Assembly: GCA_964444835.1 (NCBI GenBank)
Contig: CAYUIT010000007.1
Span: 51,805 to 115,804 of the forward strand
Reading direction: 5' to 3'
DNA from: CADEED01 sp964444835
GTDB taxonomy: Bacteria > Pseudomonadota > Gammaproteobacteria > Steroidobacterales > Steroidobacteraceae
DNA length: 64,000 nt
How positions within the stretch are numbered: position 1 is the stretch's first letter; every line of letters starts with the position of its first letter. Both the position numbers and the translations under genes were made by a program. Shown here piece after piece: positions 42,215-51,208 of the stretch. The notes under the pieces are model-generated. The model saw only the letters and a program-made list of their open reading frames with translations, was not told the origin of the DNA and ran no database searches.

Positions 42215-43232
42215 GCTGACGCAGCACTTGTTGGTCGATCCACGGACTCGGGCCGAGGTCTTCAACGAAACCGCAATGACCGCCATGCGCGGTCGTGATG
42301 ATCTCGAGGTGTGGCAACTGCGCGAGACGCTCGAGATCCGCCGCCGGAATGATCGGATCGTCGAGCGCAGTGATGATCGTCGAACGCGCTTGCAGCGGCG
42401 CGAGGCGATTGCCCGTGATCGCATATCCCGCGAGGTAGTCCTGCATTGTCGGGTACTCGGTGAAGTTGCGCACGAGCTCGTCCGTCATCACGCGCAGATT
42501 CCGCGTGCGGAGCAGATCGCGGAAGTCGTAGTGCTGCGGCCAAGCCGCTTGCTTGCGCTGCAACGAGCGCGACCACTTCAACACGAAATAGGAGTGGTAG
42601 ATCCACAGGCCCTCTTCGAGCACCGTCATCGTCACATCCGGGTCGAGCAATGGCGACACGGCAACGATCTGCGCGATCTCGAGCCCCACGCTCGGCGCAA
42701 GCGCTCCGACGCGCAACATGAAATTGCCGCCGAGCGAGTAGCCGACGAGATTCAGCTTCCGATCCGGGTAGGCTGCGGCGATCCGCCGCACAGCACCGAA
42801 TACTTCCGGCAAGCGGCACGAGTGGAACAGCTCGCGATTCAAATGATGCGTATCGCCATGATCGCGCAAATTGAGACGCACGACCTCGTGGCCAGCGTCG
42901 AACAACGTTTGGCCGAGCGACTGGATGTAGAGCGAATCGGCGCTGCCTTCCCAGCCGTGCAGCAACACCGTCACGGTGTCACTCGTGGGCTGGCTGCGGC
43001 GCTCTTGCGTGGCGCGAAAAGCCTGGAGCGTTACGCCATCGCCGCAATCGAGCAGCCATTCCTCACTCGCGGCGCGCAACGGCTGCGCGCGCCGCTCTAC
43101 GGTGCCGCGGCGAAATGCGATGCTCGGCAGAATCGATTGCGCGTGCGCGTGTCGCAGCCAACGAGGCGGACGAAACGAGGTATCGACTACGACGCGCCGC
43201 ACGTCAACCGTTGGGTTGCAAGCGGATGTCAA
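42156..43232 (-). CDS. YheT-family alpha/beta hydrolase
   Basis: A 358-aa hydrolase of the YheT/EMB8 group. FRPPRWLRHAHAQSILPSI is the family N-terminus. VLLHGWEGSADSLY is the oxyanion loop, and NLRDHGDTHHLNRELFHS is the typical next segment. GYSLGGNFML is the nucleophile elbow with catalytic Ser. ALDDPIIP holds the Asp and AHGGHCGFVED the His; the triad is complete. Its start overlaps the 3' end of the upstream gene by 29 bp, so the two are likely co-transcribed. The substrate is unknown. Confidence 0.9.
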   Translation of the reverse strand: MTSACNPTVDVRRVVVDTSFRPPRWLRHAHAQSILPSIAFRRGTVERRAQPLRAASEEWLLDCGDGVTLQAFRATQERRSQPTSDTVTVLLHGWEGSADSLYIQSLGQTLFDAGHEVVRLNLRDHGDTHHLNRELFHSCRLPEVFGAVRRIAAAYPDRKLNLVGYSLGGNFMLRVGALAPSVGLEIAQIVAVSPLLDPDVTMTVLEEGLWIYHSYFVLKWSRSLQRKQAAWPQHYDFRDLLRTRNLRVMTDELVRNFTEYPTMQDYLAGYAITGNRLAPLQARSTIITALDDPIIPAADLERLAQLPHLEIITTAHGGHCGFVEDLGPSPWIDQQVLRQLSPEAASSAVFSMPALQRS

Positions 43233-44643
43233 TGCGGTTGTTAGCCGCGGCCGCCTTGTTCCACTCGCCTGCCGTCAGCTTGTCGGACAGCGCGGGATAG
43301 GCGCCTTCGGTGGCGCGCGGATCGCCACCGACCACGCGCACGTCGATTGCACCAGCAGTCGACTTACGGAATTGCGCGGCGAGGTTTGCGAACTCCATCG
43401 ATTGCCGCTCGGCGGGTGACAATTTCTCGTACAACGGATTTCCAACAAGTGCGCATTTACTCACGGGCGTATCGTCGGCCGCCAAAGCCAGCGACTCGGC
43501 ATTCTCGCCACCCAAGCAGAAGCGCCCCGCGTGCGTCGTGATTTCGACGATGCCACGGAAGCCTTCGGTCGCGAGGCGCTCGAGCAAGCCCTGCACGGCT
43601 GCGACTCGCGTGCCGGACAGTGGCACTTCCCCGAACGGCACCGACTCGCTGAGCGGCGACTGCGTGGCATCAGAGATCAACGTGCCGGCTGCGGACTCGA
43701 ATGGCGACGCAAGCGCCGCTTGCTGCGCCGACAAGGCCTCGGCGCTTGCGCGTGCCGATTCGGTGGCAACCGCAACTTCCTTCTGCAGCTCGCCCACGCG
43801 CGCCTGCATGGCTGCCAATTGCTGCGACTGATTCCACCACATCCAACCCATCGCCAGCGCCGCAACCAGCGATGCTGCCGCAGCCACCCACCCCCAAGGA
43901 CTAGGCCGCGGCGGCTCGGGTACGAGCGGTGCCGCCGGCACGACCGGCGGATCGGGCAGCAGACTGCGAACCTCGGTGAGAATGCGATCGGATTGCGCAT
44001 CGATGCCGGCCTGGAAGGCGCGCCGCAGCTCGGCAGTTTCCGCGCGCAGCGTGGTCTCGAGGAGTGTCCGTAACTCAGGGGTGAGCGACGCCGCCGCTGC
44101 GGCAGGTGCTGCCTCGCCCTCGGGCGCGACCGCGCTCGCGGCAATGCCCGCTTGCAACACCGTGGAATCGCTCGCGCGATCGGCAGGCGCATCGTCATTC
44201 GGCACGACCGTGAGCGGTGTGAACGACGACTGCTCGCGATTGCGGCGATCGGGTACGAGCCGCAAGTCGTAGAGCACTTTGGAGACATCCGCTGGCTTGA
44301 TCTGCTTCGGCAGAACGCCAACTGCGCCGAGCGCGCGCGCTTGCCCGAGGTACAGCTCTCCTTCTTGAGACGTGTACATCATGATCGGGATGGTTGCCGT
44401 GCGCGGATTGTTCTTGATTGACTGCACCGCTTGAAAGCCGTCCATGCCCGGCATCAAGTGGTCCATGAAAATGACGTCGGGGCGCGCTTTGGTGAGGTAC
44501 TCGATGGCGTTCTCAGCGGACTCCGCCGTGTCGACCGTGATTTCGTAGCGCTCGAGAATTCGGGCGAGGAACGCACGGGCCGATTTGGAATCGTCGACGA
44601 CCAAGGCACGCTTCGCTGACATCACCGCCCCCACACTCGACAT
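43204..44643 (-). CDS. receiver domain fused to a transmembrane segment and periplasmic domain
   Basis: A 479-aa protein of unusual layout. Residues about 9-130 are a CheY-like receiver with ALVVDDSKSAR, the phospho-acceptor in IFMDHLMPGMDG, MMYTSQE and VLPKQIKP, all intact. A long linker rich in Ala/Pro/Glu follows. A single membrane helix lies near residue 260-280 (PWGWVAAAASLVAALAMGWMWW), then a coiled coil (QQLAAMQARVGELQKEVAVATE). The C-terminal domain of about 140 residues has two cysteines (GRFCLGGE, SKCALVG) and ends NNRIDIRLQP, loosely like an OmpA-type ending. The start may be ATG 44643 or 44622. Confidence 0.8.
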   Translation of the reverse strand: MSSVGAVMSAKRALVVDDSKSARAFLARILERYEITVDTAESAENAIEYLTKARPDVIFMDHLMPGMDGFQAVQSIKNNPRTATIPIMMYTSQEGELYLGQARALGAVGVLPKQIKPADVSKVLYDLRLVPDRRNREQSSFTPLTVVPNDDAPADRASDSTVLQAGIAASAVAPEGEAAPAAAAASLTPELRTLLETTLRAETAELRRAFQAGIDAQSDRILTEVRSLLPDPPVVPAAPLVPEPPRPSPWGWVAAAASLVAALAMGWMWWNQSQQLAAMQARVGELQKEVAVATESARASAEALSAQQAALASPFESAAGTLISDATQSPLSESVPFGEVPLSGTRVAAVQGLLERLATEGFRGIVEITTHAGRFCLGGENAESLALAADDTPVSKCALVGNPLYEKLSPAERQSMEFANLAAQFRKSTAGAIDVRVVGGDPRATEGAYPALSDKLTAGEWNKAAAANNRIDIRLQPNG

Positions 44644-44785
44644 AACCACCCCGAGTTTACCGCACGATCATACCGTCTGGCGCCGGAGTGAGACGTGCGT
44701 CGCACGGCACCAACGGTTTCGACGTTTTCCTACTTATGTCCGACGCGCGGGGCCTGTCAACCGATCGCGACCCCACTCGTTTTGG

Positions 44786-44805
44786 TCTGCATCTGCAAAT
44801 GCAGA
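44786..44805. promoter_or_regulatory. inverted repeat in the leader of the repeat protein
   Basis: TCTGCAT (44786-44792) and ATGCAGA (44799-44805) form a perfect 7-bp inverted repeat with a 6-bp spacer, 33 bp before the ATG at 44838. It may be an operator or an mRNA hairpin. The rest of the 44650-44837 gap shows nothing certain. Confidence 0.4.
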
Positions 44806-44837
44806 TCGAACACACCGGAACTGTTAAGGAGAGTCTC

Positions 44838-45491
44838 ATGCAAATTTTCAACACCCTCAAGGCCTCGAGCATCGTTGCCGCGAGCGCCCTCTTGATCGTC
44901 TTCGCTGCGGCGAGCCCGGATGCACTGGCTCGCGATGGTGCCAAGGCCCGCGCGGCCAAGGTCGATCGTCCCAATGCCAGCTACACGCGCACTACGGTGC
45001 GGCAGAAGACCGAGAACGGTCGTACGCGTAGCGACACGATCGTCGGCGCCAACGGCCGCACTGCGTCGCGCGACGCGGTCGTCGTGAACGACAAGGAAGC
45101 TGGCGTCCGCACGCGCAACGTCGACTACGTCGGCCCAGGCGGCAAGACGGCGAGCGTCGATCACACGACGACGCGCACGGAGAATGGCTTCACGCGCAAC
45201 ACCGTGGCGACCAACGCCCAAGGCGAAACAGCGACCCGCGATATGACCTTGGTGCGCGACAAGGAAGCCGGCACGGTGACGCGCTCGGCTAACTACACGA
45301 CCTTCAACGGCAAGGAAGGCTCGATGACGGACGTGCGCACGCGCACCGACGACGGGTACACCCGCGAGACGACGCGGAACCTGCCGAATGGCAACGTGCA
45401 GACACGCTCGGTCGATGTGTCCTGCGATAAGGATGCGAAGAGCTGCACGAAGACGGTGGACCGCAACGGCGGTGCCAATCAGGGTCAGTAA
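44838..45491 (+). CDS. secreted protein with about 57-residue repeats
   Basis: A 217-aa exported protein with AAGGAGAG just before the ATG. The signal peptide ends ASPDALA. The mature protein is basic, Thr/Asn/Arg-rich and consists of two full repeats and one partial. Each repeat contains an ENGxTR-like turn, a GETATRD-like turn, a DKEAGxxTR segment and a GK turn. The spacing suggests beta-hairpins. The C-terminal pair of cysteines in VSCDKDAKSCTK could form a disulfide. I do not recognise the family. A strong terminator follows. Confidence 0.78.
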   Translation: MQIFNTLKASSIVAASALLIVFAAASPDALARDGAKARAAKVDRPNASYTRTTVRQKTENGRTRSDTIVGANGRTASRDAVVVNDKEAGVRTRNVDYVGPGGKTASVDHTTTRTENGFTRNTVATNAQGETATRDMTLVRDKEAGTVTRSANYTTFNGKEGSMTDVRTRTDDGYTRETTRNLPNGNVQTRSVDVSCDKDAKSCTKTVDRNGGANQGQ

Positions 45492-45527
45492 GGGACGAGC
45501 CCGACAGCAGACCCTCCCCAGTAGCTG

Positions 45528-46733
45528 TCAGGATCGCGCGGCGCCTTCGGGCGCCGCGTTTTTTTGCAAGCTGTGCTGCTCGATCACGCGCTGATAAGTC
45601 GCCGCGAGCCGTCGGGCAAACTCGCGCGAGGACCACTTCGCCGCATGCGCGCGGCGCTGCTGCGCGCCGATCGAGTTTGGCGTTTCCGTTCCAAGCACCC
45701 GCAGTACTGCACCGGAGAATGCCATCACGTCCTCGGGGGCGACGACGGCACCGCTGTCTGGCGTCAGAATCGTGCGGGTACCCAATTCCGCGGTCGACAC
45801 GACGGGCGTGCCCTGCGCCATTGCTTCGAGCAACACCAAACCTTGTGTCTCCGTGCGCGACGCGAACACGAAGACGTTGGCGGCCGCATAGCAATCCGCA
45901 AGCCCCGGCAAGCGCTCGAGATAGCCGATGAAGCGCACCGATTCGGCGATGCCGAGTTCCGCTGCCAACGTTTGCAGCCCCGGCAAGGCTGGGCCCTCCC
46001 CCGCGATGAGCAGCATGGTGTCAGGGCGACTCGCGCGCACGTGAACGAACATGCGCAGCAAGAATTCAATGTTCTTTTCGTGCGCAACGCGCCCGACGTA
46101 CGTCAGCAGGCGCGCGAAGGATGGAATCTGAAAGCGCTGGCGGAAACGCGCCCCGTCGCCGGGCACGAAGCTCTCAGCCGGCATTCCGGTCGGGATCACC
46201 TCGATCGGAACGGTCACGCCGTAATCGAGCAGCGCTTTGTGCATTGGCTCGCTCGGCGACACTAACAAGTCGAGCGTGCGGCATTGCGAACGTGTGAAGG
46301 CGCGGGCGAGCGCACGGCCGATGGGCCGCGGCAAGACCGGCACGTAGTGATGCAGGTAGTCCTCGAAGAAAGTGTGATAGGTGGCAAACGCGGGTAGACC
46401 GAACTCGCGCGCAATTCGCAAGCCAGCGTAGTGCGCGACGAATGGCGTTTGGATGTGCACCGCATCGAACCCTGCATGAGCTTGCAAGCTGCGCAGCTTG
46501 CCTAACAACGAACGCCAGTACATGCGGCGATCTTCTGGGTCGAGCGGCACGGCAGCGGCAGGAACGCGCAGCACGTTGCCGTCGTCTGCCATGCCGCTCG
46601 GAGCGGAGTAGTCTGGCGCGACTAACACTGTCTCGACACCCAGTGCCGCGAGGTCCGCGCGAAACGTCCGGATCGACGTGGACACGCCGTTCACGCGCGG
46701 GAAATACACGTCGGAGACGTAGAGAACACGCAT
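45528..46733 (-). CDS. GT4-family glycosyltransferase
   Basis: A 401-aa glycosyltransferase of the GT-B fold, similar to bacterial alpha-mannosyl or glucosyltransferases that act on lipid or polyprenol acceptors. The N-terminal domain starts VLYVSDVYFPRVNGVSTSI with the glycine-rich acceptor loop. HIQTPFVAHYAGLRIAREFGLP and YHTFFEDYLHHY are typical. The C-terminal domain has YVGRVAHEKNIEFLL, and the nucleotide-sugar-binding ASRTETQGLVLLEAMAQGTPVV with its glutamate pair. It follows a PAP2 phosphatase gene after 13 bp, suggesting one lipid-glycan operon. Confidence 0.9.
   Translation of the reverse strand: MRVLYVSDVYFPRVNGVSTSIRTFRADLAALGVETVLVAPDYSAPSGMADDGNVLRVPAAAVPLDPEDRRMYWRSLLGKLRSLQAHAGFDAVHIQTPFVAHYAGLRIAREFGLPAFATYHTFFEDYLHHYVPVLPRPIGRALARAFTRSQCRTLDLLVSPSEPMHKALLDYGVTVPIEVIPTGMPAESFVPGDGARFRQRFQIPSFARLLTYVGRVAHEKNIEFLLRMFVHVRASRPDTMLLIAGEGPALPGLQTLAAELGIAESVRFIGYLERLPGLADCYAAANVFVFASRTETQGLVLLEAMAQGTPVVSTAELGTRTILTPDSGAVVAPEDVMAFSGAVLRVLGTETPNSIGAQQRRAHAAKWSSREFARRLAATYQRVIEQHSLQKNAAPEGAARS
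45537..45565 (+). terminator. rho-independent terminator
   Basis: CGCGGCGCC (45537-45545), a TTCG loop, GGCGCCGCG (45550-45558), then seven T's (45559-45565). It ends the secreted repeat protein's transcript and overlaps the last codons of the convergent glycosyltransferase gene. Confidence 0.95.
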
Positions 46734-46746
46734 CGTGGAGCGCCCC

Positions 46747-47289
46747 TTACGCGAGCGCGACGCCGATCGCACCAAGCATGGCACCCATGCCCGCGCCGAC
46801 CAGTACGTCGGTTGGATAGTGCAGCCCCAGGACGACGCGCGAGAGCGCAATGGAACACGCCAACGGCACGAGCAGCCACGCCCACTCGGGGAAGTGCGCG
46901 ATGGTTTGCCAGGAGAAGGCGACCGCGTGCAGCGTGTGTCCAGACGGGAAGCTGTAGCGATCGAGCGGCGCTGCAGCCAATGAGATTGCGGGGTGCGTGA
47001 TGAACGGCCGTTCGCGGACGAAGATGCGCTTGAGGATCTTGTATGCGCCGAGCCCGACAAGCGCGACTGCGGCCATGGAGATCACAGGGCGTATCGCTTG
47101 CGCGCCGTACACCCAAGGCAGCAGCACCAGCAGTGCATACCAAATGGCGCCGTCTCCAAGCCGACTAACCACCTGGAAGTAGTTACGTACCGCGCGCCGC
47201 TCAGCACTGCGGTTCAGCCGCCGACATAAGCGATATTCGGCCGCGTCGAACCGCGCAAACACCATGGGCCAGGGGTTCATGGCCGCCAT
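46747..47289 (-). CDS. PAP2-family phosphatase
   Basis: A 180-aa membrane phosphatase that would dephosphorylate lipid or undecaprenyl phosphates at the membrane. All three motifs are present: KRIFVRERP (C1), the SFPSGHTLH loop with catalytic His (C2), and SRVVLGLHYPTDV (C3). About five hydrophobic segments surround them. It sits directly upstream of the glycosyltransferase and may recycle its carrier lipid. The start at 47289 could instead be the next ATG at 47280. Confidence 0.92.
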   Translation of the reverse strand: MAAMNPWPMVFARFDAAEYRLCRRLNRSAERRAVRNYFQVVSRLGDGAIWYALLVLLPWVYGAQAIRPVISMAAVALVGLGAYKILKRIFVRERPFITHPAISLAAAPLDRYSFPSGHTLHAVAFSWQTIAHFPEWAWLLVPLACSIALSRVVLGLHYPTDVLVGAGMGAMLGAIGVALA

Positions 47290-47332
47290 GGTCGCTGGCG
47301 CGCACTACAGTCAGGTTACGGGAATATGAAGC

Positions 47333-48208
47333 TTAGGTTGCAGCGCTTGTTAGCGCACGGAAATCACGGGCATAGTCTTCGAATTCCCGCGCGATATGCT
47401 CCCGTTGCTCGAGCGTCAGCATGGCGTGTAGCTCCGCCAACATACGAACGATCGTGGCCCGATTGCGTTCGTAGGGCTCGCGATAGCCCGGCGGCCAGCG
47501 GTCCTCGGGGGCGGCCAGGAAGCGCGCCATTCGCTCGACATAGTCCGGCGCGGCTGCGTGCTGCTCGACGAGCTCGCGAAACATCGCGCGCGAGCGGATG
47601 CGCGCGTCGACCCAAGCGCACCCCGTGGGCTCGAGCGTCGCGAGCCGCGTGCGAATCAAGGTGCGCTGCTCGCTCGAGAGCCGACCCGTCCAATCCTCGA
47701 TTGCGTCGATCGTTTCTTTGGCGCGGCGTTTGGCGCGTTTCACGGGGTCGCCGCAATACTCCTCGCGCAGGTCTGCATCGTCCTCGGCGAGATTCGCGAG
47801 AAACTCATCGAACTGCTGTGGCGAAAGGTCCTTAGCCCAGCGCGCGGCACTGGGTGCGCCGCGCACGGCCGCAATGCGTACGAATTCTTCCGCCGCCTGC
47901 CGCGCCACATCGATTTGCTCGAGGGTCATCGACCCACGCGCGTCGCGTGCGAGCTGCTCGAGAAAAGCGGCATAGCGCGGCAACTCGTTAGCCCGATGCC
48001 AACGAAAGAAATCATCGAAATCGGTCCGCAGCGCCTGCGTCTGGGTCTCGCTCAGCGTGACTTGGTTGCGGATGTAGGTGGTCGCCAGCCAGCCGGCGCG
48101 GTTGTAGACGAATTGCGTGCCGCACGCGACCAAAGTGACGGTGAATAGCAACAACGCGGCGATTCGCCCGTGAAAGCTCACTCGAGGTTGCCTAGAATCG
48201 TTCGCCAT
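47333..48208 (-). CDS. DUF6279-type lipoprotein
   Basis: A 291-aa lipoprotein. The signal peptide ends LLFTVTLVACG (Cys about 29). The mature protein is almost entirely helical. Its start, FVYNRAGWLATTYIRNQVTL, matches lipoproteins annotated DUF6279. Two related blocks (LSETQTQALRTDFDDFFRWHRANELPRY-like and LSSEQRTLIRTRLATLE-like) indicate a helical repeat. Function unknown. It is divergent from the YdbH-like gene. A GTG at 48181 is an alternative start. Confidence 0.75.
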   Translation of the reverse strand: MANDSRQPRVSFHGRIAALLLFTVTLVACGTQFVYNRAGWLATTYIRNQVTLSETQTQALRTDFDDFFRWHRANELPRYAAFLEQLARDARGSMTLEQIDVARQAAEEFVRIAAVRGAPSAARWAKDLSPQQFDEFLANLAEDDADLREEYCGDPVKRAKRRAKETIDAIEDWTGRLSSEQRTLIRTRLATLEPTGCAWVDARIRSRAMFRELVEQHAAAPDYVERMARFLAAPEDRWPPGYREPYERNRATIVRMLAELHAMLTLEQREHIAREFEDYARDFRALTSAAT

Positions 48209-48271
48209 ATGCTCGGTTGCCCACGCCGTCGCGGATTCGTCACGCTACTTTCGCAGATTGTGCGCAATTGG

Positions 48272-50335
48272 ATGCGCCTTGTCGCCGCGGCGTGCCTGTT
48301 CGGCGGCGCCACGATCGCATCGGCCACCGATGCCATCGTCATCGAGGTCGGCGCGATTCGCTCGGGCGGCATCGTCGTCCGCGACGTTGCGGTTCGTTTG
48401 GACCTCGTCAGCGACACGAAGTTGCAAGCGGAGGTTCGGGCCGCACGCGCGACACTGCCCGACCCGATCGGGACGCTCACGAATGTGCGCCTGACCTGCG
48501 CTGGGCCTGTGATCGCCGAGCCGCGATTTGGCTGTACGCGCGGCACATTCGCAGCTCGCGGCGGGCCGACCGGCGCCATCAGCGGCAATTTGCACGGCGA
48601 ATTTCGCACAGACACCGGTGCAGCAGAGGGCCATCTGCAAGGCCTGCGGATCGCGGGCGCCAAGCTTGACGTGCGCGCCGCAAGCGATCGCGCGGGCTGG
48701 CGCGTCAACGGTCAAGCGCACGGCGCGACGTTGGCGCAACTGCGCAGCTTCGCGAAGCCCTGGTACGAGGTGCCCGCCGATCTCACGATCGACGGCCGAC
48801 TCGATCTCGATTTCGCCGCGGCCGGCACCGGCTCGCGGCTGCGCGACGGCTCCTTGCTCGCGAAGCTTGCCAGCCTGAATTTCACCAACGAGGCAGGCAC
48901 GGCGGTCGCCGAAAATGTGTCGGCAGAGCTGCGCGCTGAGCTCAAACACGGTGTGGCGAGCGACGCGGTCACTGCGACGCTCACGAGCGCTGCGGGCCAG
49001 GCACTCGCTGGGCCCATTTTGCTCGACCTTGGCGCGAACCCGCTCGCGATCGACGTCGTAGGGACCCTGCAGGATCGTGTGATCGCCGTGTCCCGTTTGT
49101 CGGTCACGCAACGCAAGCTCTTGAGTGCACTCGGCACGGGGAGCATCGATTTGCGCGGCGCAACGCCGCTCGTCGCAGCGCAGCTTGCATTGGAATCGTT
49201 GGAGTTCCCGGCCGCGTACACGAGCTACTTGCAAATCGCCCTCGCCTCCACGGATTTCGGCAATCTCGATATCTCGGGCAAGGTCACCGGTCGTATCGAG
49301 GTTGCTAACAACTTACCCAGCCGCTTGCAGCTTGAACTCGTCGATGTCGACCTTGCGGATCGCAAGGGCAAGATTCGCATGAGCGATGTAGAGGGCACAC
49401 TGCACTGGGTGCCCGATGGCCAGGCCGACGTGCCGACATCGGTGATTCGTTGGTCGGCGGGCGGCGCCTACGGACTGTCGGGCGGTGCCGCTGAACTGTC
49501 GCTGCGCGCGCGCGCTAACAATGTGGAGCTGACGAAGCCCGCGCGGGTACCCGTGTTCGACGGAGCGATCGCAATCGACCAACTCGAGCTGAAGAACGTC
49601 GGGACCGACGCGCTCGAGATCTTGTTCGAGGCGCAACTCGACCCCATCAGCATGCCACTCCTGTGCAAGGCCTTCGGTTGGCCCGAGTTCGCGGGCGTTA
49701 TTTCAGGGCGCATTCCGAATCTCACTTATCGCGACAAACTGCTGAAAGTCGGCGGCGACGTCGAGGCGCGCGTCTTCGGCGGTCGCATCGTGGGTAGCAA
49801 CTTGCGCCTACAAGATCCGTTCGGCAGCTGGCCGCGGATGTTCGCGGACGTGCGTGCGCGCAATCTCGACCTGGCTCAGGTGACGAACACGTTCGCGATC
49901 GGGAGCATTACCGGCAAACTCGAGGCCGACGTACTCGGGCTCGAGTTGTTTGCTTGGTCGCCCGTGGCGTTCAACGCCCGGCTCGAGACACCGCGCGGCG
50001 ATCGCTCGCCGAAAAGGATCAGCGCGAAGGCCGTCGGGAACTTGTCGAACATCGGCGGCGGTGGCGGTAGCGTGATGCAGGCGCTGCAATCGGGGTTGCT
50101 GAAGTTCTTTGACGACTACAGTTACGACCGCCTGGGCCTCACGTGCCAGCTGCGCGACAACGTCTGTGTGATGTCTGGGGTTGAACCCGCTGGCGTGGGC
50201 TATTACATCGTCAAAGGGAGCGGCGTCCCGCGGATCGACATCATCGGCAACTCTGGGCGGGTCGATTGGCGCCAGCTTGTGACGCAGGTCTCCACTGCGA
50301 TCAACACGCGCTCGGAAGACGTAGAAGTGAAGTGA
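48272..50335 (+). CDS. ydbH: YdbH-like AsmA-superfamily protein
   Basis: A 687-aa protein with an N-terminal signal or anchor (RLVAAACLFGGATIAS) and a long beta-rich body of repeated strands typical of the AsmA/TamB/YdbH group. That group bridges the periplasm and helps move phospholipids to the outer membrane. The C-terminus (GYYIVKGSGVPRIDIIGNSGRVDWRQLV) matches the YdbH ending. Residue count is lower than the 879 aa of E. coli YdbH. The start is uncertain: ATG 48272 gives a compact signal peptide, while ATG 48209 would abut the divergent gene. A ydbL homologue follows after 156 bp. Confidence 0.68.
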   Translation: MRLVAAACLFGGATIASATDAIVIEVGAIRSGGIVVRDVAVRLDLVSDTKLQAEVRAARATLPDPIGTLTNVRLTCAGPVIAEPRFGCTRGTFAARGGPTGAISGNLHGEFRTDTGAAEGHLQGLRIAGAKLDVRAASDRAGWRVNGQAHGATLAQLRSFAKPWYEVPADLTIDGRLDLDFAAAGTGSRLRDGSLLAKLASLNFTNEAGTAVAENVSAELRAELKHGVASDAVTATLTSAAGQALAGPILLDLGANPLAIDVVGTLQDRVIAVSRLSVTQRKLLSALGTGSIDLRGATPLVAAQLALESLEFPAAYTSYLQIALASTDFGNLDISGKVTGRIEVANNLPSRLQLELVDVDLADRKGKIRMSDVEGTLHWVPDGQADVPTSVIRWSAGGAYGLSGGAAELSLRARANNVELTKPARVPVFDGAIAIDQLELKNVGTDALEILFEAQLDPISMPLLCKAFGWPEFAGVISGRIPNLTYRDKLLKVGGDVEARVFGGRIVGSNLRLQDPFGSWPRMFADVRARNLDLAQVTNTFAIGSITGKLEADVLGLELFAWSPVAFNARLETPRGDRSPKRISAKAVGNLSNIGGGGGSVMQALQSGLLKFFDDYSYDRLGLTCQLRDNVCVMSGVEPAGVGYYIVKGSGVPRIDIIGNSGRVDWRQLVTQVSTAINTRSEDVEVK

Positions 50336-50491
50336 GCCAAGCGGGTAGACTGCGGGCTGGGATTTGACAATATTCGGTTGCGAGGCAAGTCAATGGACGT
50401 TCAGGCCATGTTCAGAGCGAATCCGCAGAATGTCGAGGTGTGCGGGAGTGCCTTTGCGGAGGCCAACCGCTGGGTTTCAAGGAGTTTCTGG

Positions 50492-51118
50492 ATGAAGCGC
50501 GTACTGCCATTCAATGTTGCGATTGCGAGCTTGTTCTTCGCAGCTTGCGTCACGATCAACGTGTACTTTCCGGCGGCAGCCGCCGAGAAAGCCGCCGACC
50601 AGGTCATCGAGAATGTGACCGGCGGCACTAACGACTCGGGCAGCGCAACGCCGAAGCAACCGCCGCAAGGCTATGTGCCCGCGTACGAGAAGCCGAACGT
50701 GCTGGTTGTCGCGATTGGCCAGGTGCTCAATGCACTCGTGCCGGCCGCGAACGCCCAGGCGAACGCCAATCTCGATGTGAGCACGCCGGCGTCGACGGCG
50801 ATCCAAGCGTCGATGAAGGCGCGATTCGATGAACTGCGCAAGTACTTCGAGTCGGGCGCCATCGGATTCACTAACACCGGCTTGCTCGAGGTGCGCGACG
50901 CCAGCGCCGTGCCGCTGCCGGAGCGCGCCACGGTGAAGCGCCTCGTCGCGGAGGACAACAAGGACCGCGACGCGCTGTATGCCGAGATTGCGCGGGCAAA
51001 CGATCACCCGGAATGGGAGGCGGACATCCGCAAGACGTTTGCACGCCGCTGGATCGCCAAGGCGGCTCAACCGGGTTGGTACTATCAGGACGACGCGGGC
51101 GCCTGGAAACAGAAGTAA
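50492..51118 (+). CDS. ydbL: YdbL-like DUF1318 lipoprotein
   Basis: A 208-aa exported protein with AAGGAG 8 bp before ATG 50492. The N-terminus ends in a likely lipobox (SLFFAAC), followed by VTINVYFPAAAAEKAADQVIE, the usual start of this lipoprotein form of DUF1318. The C-terminal domain (MKARFDELRKYFESGAIGFTNTGLLEVRD, VAEDNKDRDALYAEIARANDHPEWEADIR) matches E. coli YdbL. Its position downstream of the YdbH-like gene repeats the E. coli order, except that no separate small YnbE gene lies between. A terminator follows. Confidence 0.82.
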   Translation: MKRVLPFNVAIASLFFAACVTINVYFPAAAAEKAADQVIENVTGGTNDSGSATPKQPPQGYVPAYEKPNVLVVAIGQVLNALVPAANAQANANLDVSTPASTAIQASMKARFDELRKYFESGAIGFTNTGLLEVRDASAVPLPERATVKRLVAEDNKDRDALYAEIARANDHPEWEADIRKTFARRWIAKAAQPGWYYQDDAGAWKQK

Positions 51119-51147
51119 GCGAACGCATGCTGCCGCGGCAGCACACG

Positions 51148-51180
51148 AGCCCGATCGGCCCTGCCGGTCGGGCTTTTTCT
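51148..51180 (+). terminator. rho-independent terminator after ydbL
   Basis: AGCCCGA (51148-51154) and TCGGGCT (51168-51174), with further pairing inside the loop, followed by five T's and a T-rich tract. It ends the ydbH-ydbL transcript. Confidence 0.9.
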
Positions 51181-51208
51181 TTTCCGCCCCGACGATAACT
51201 CGCGCGCC

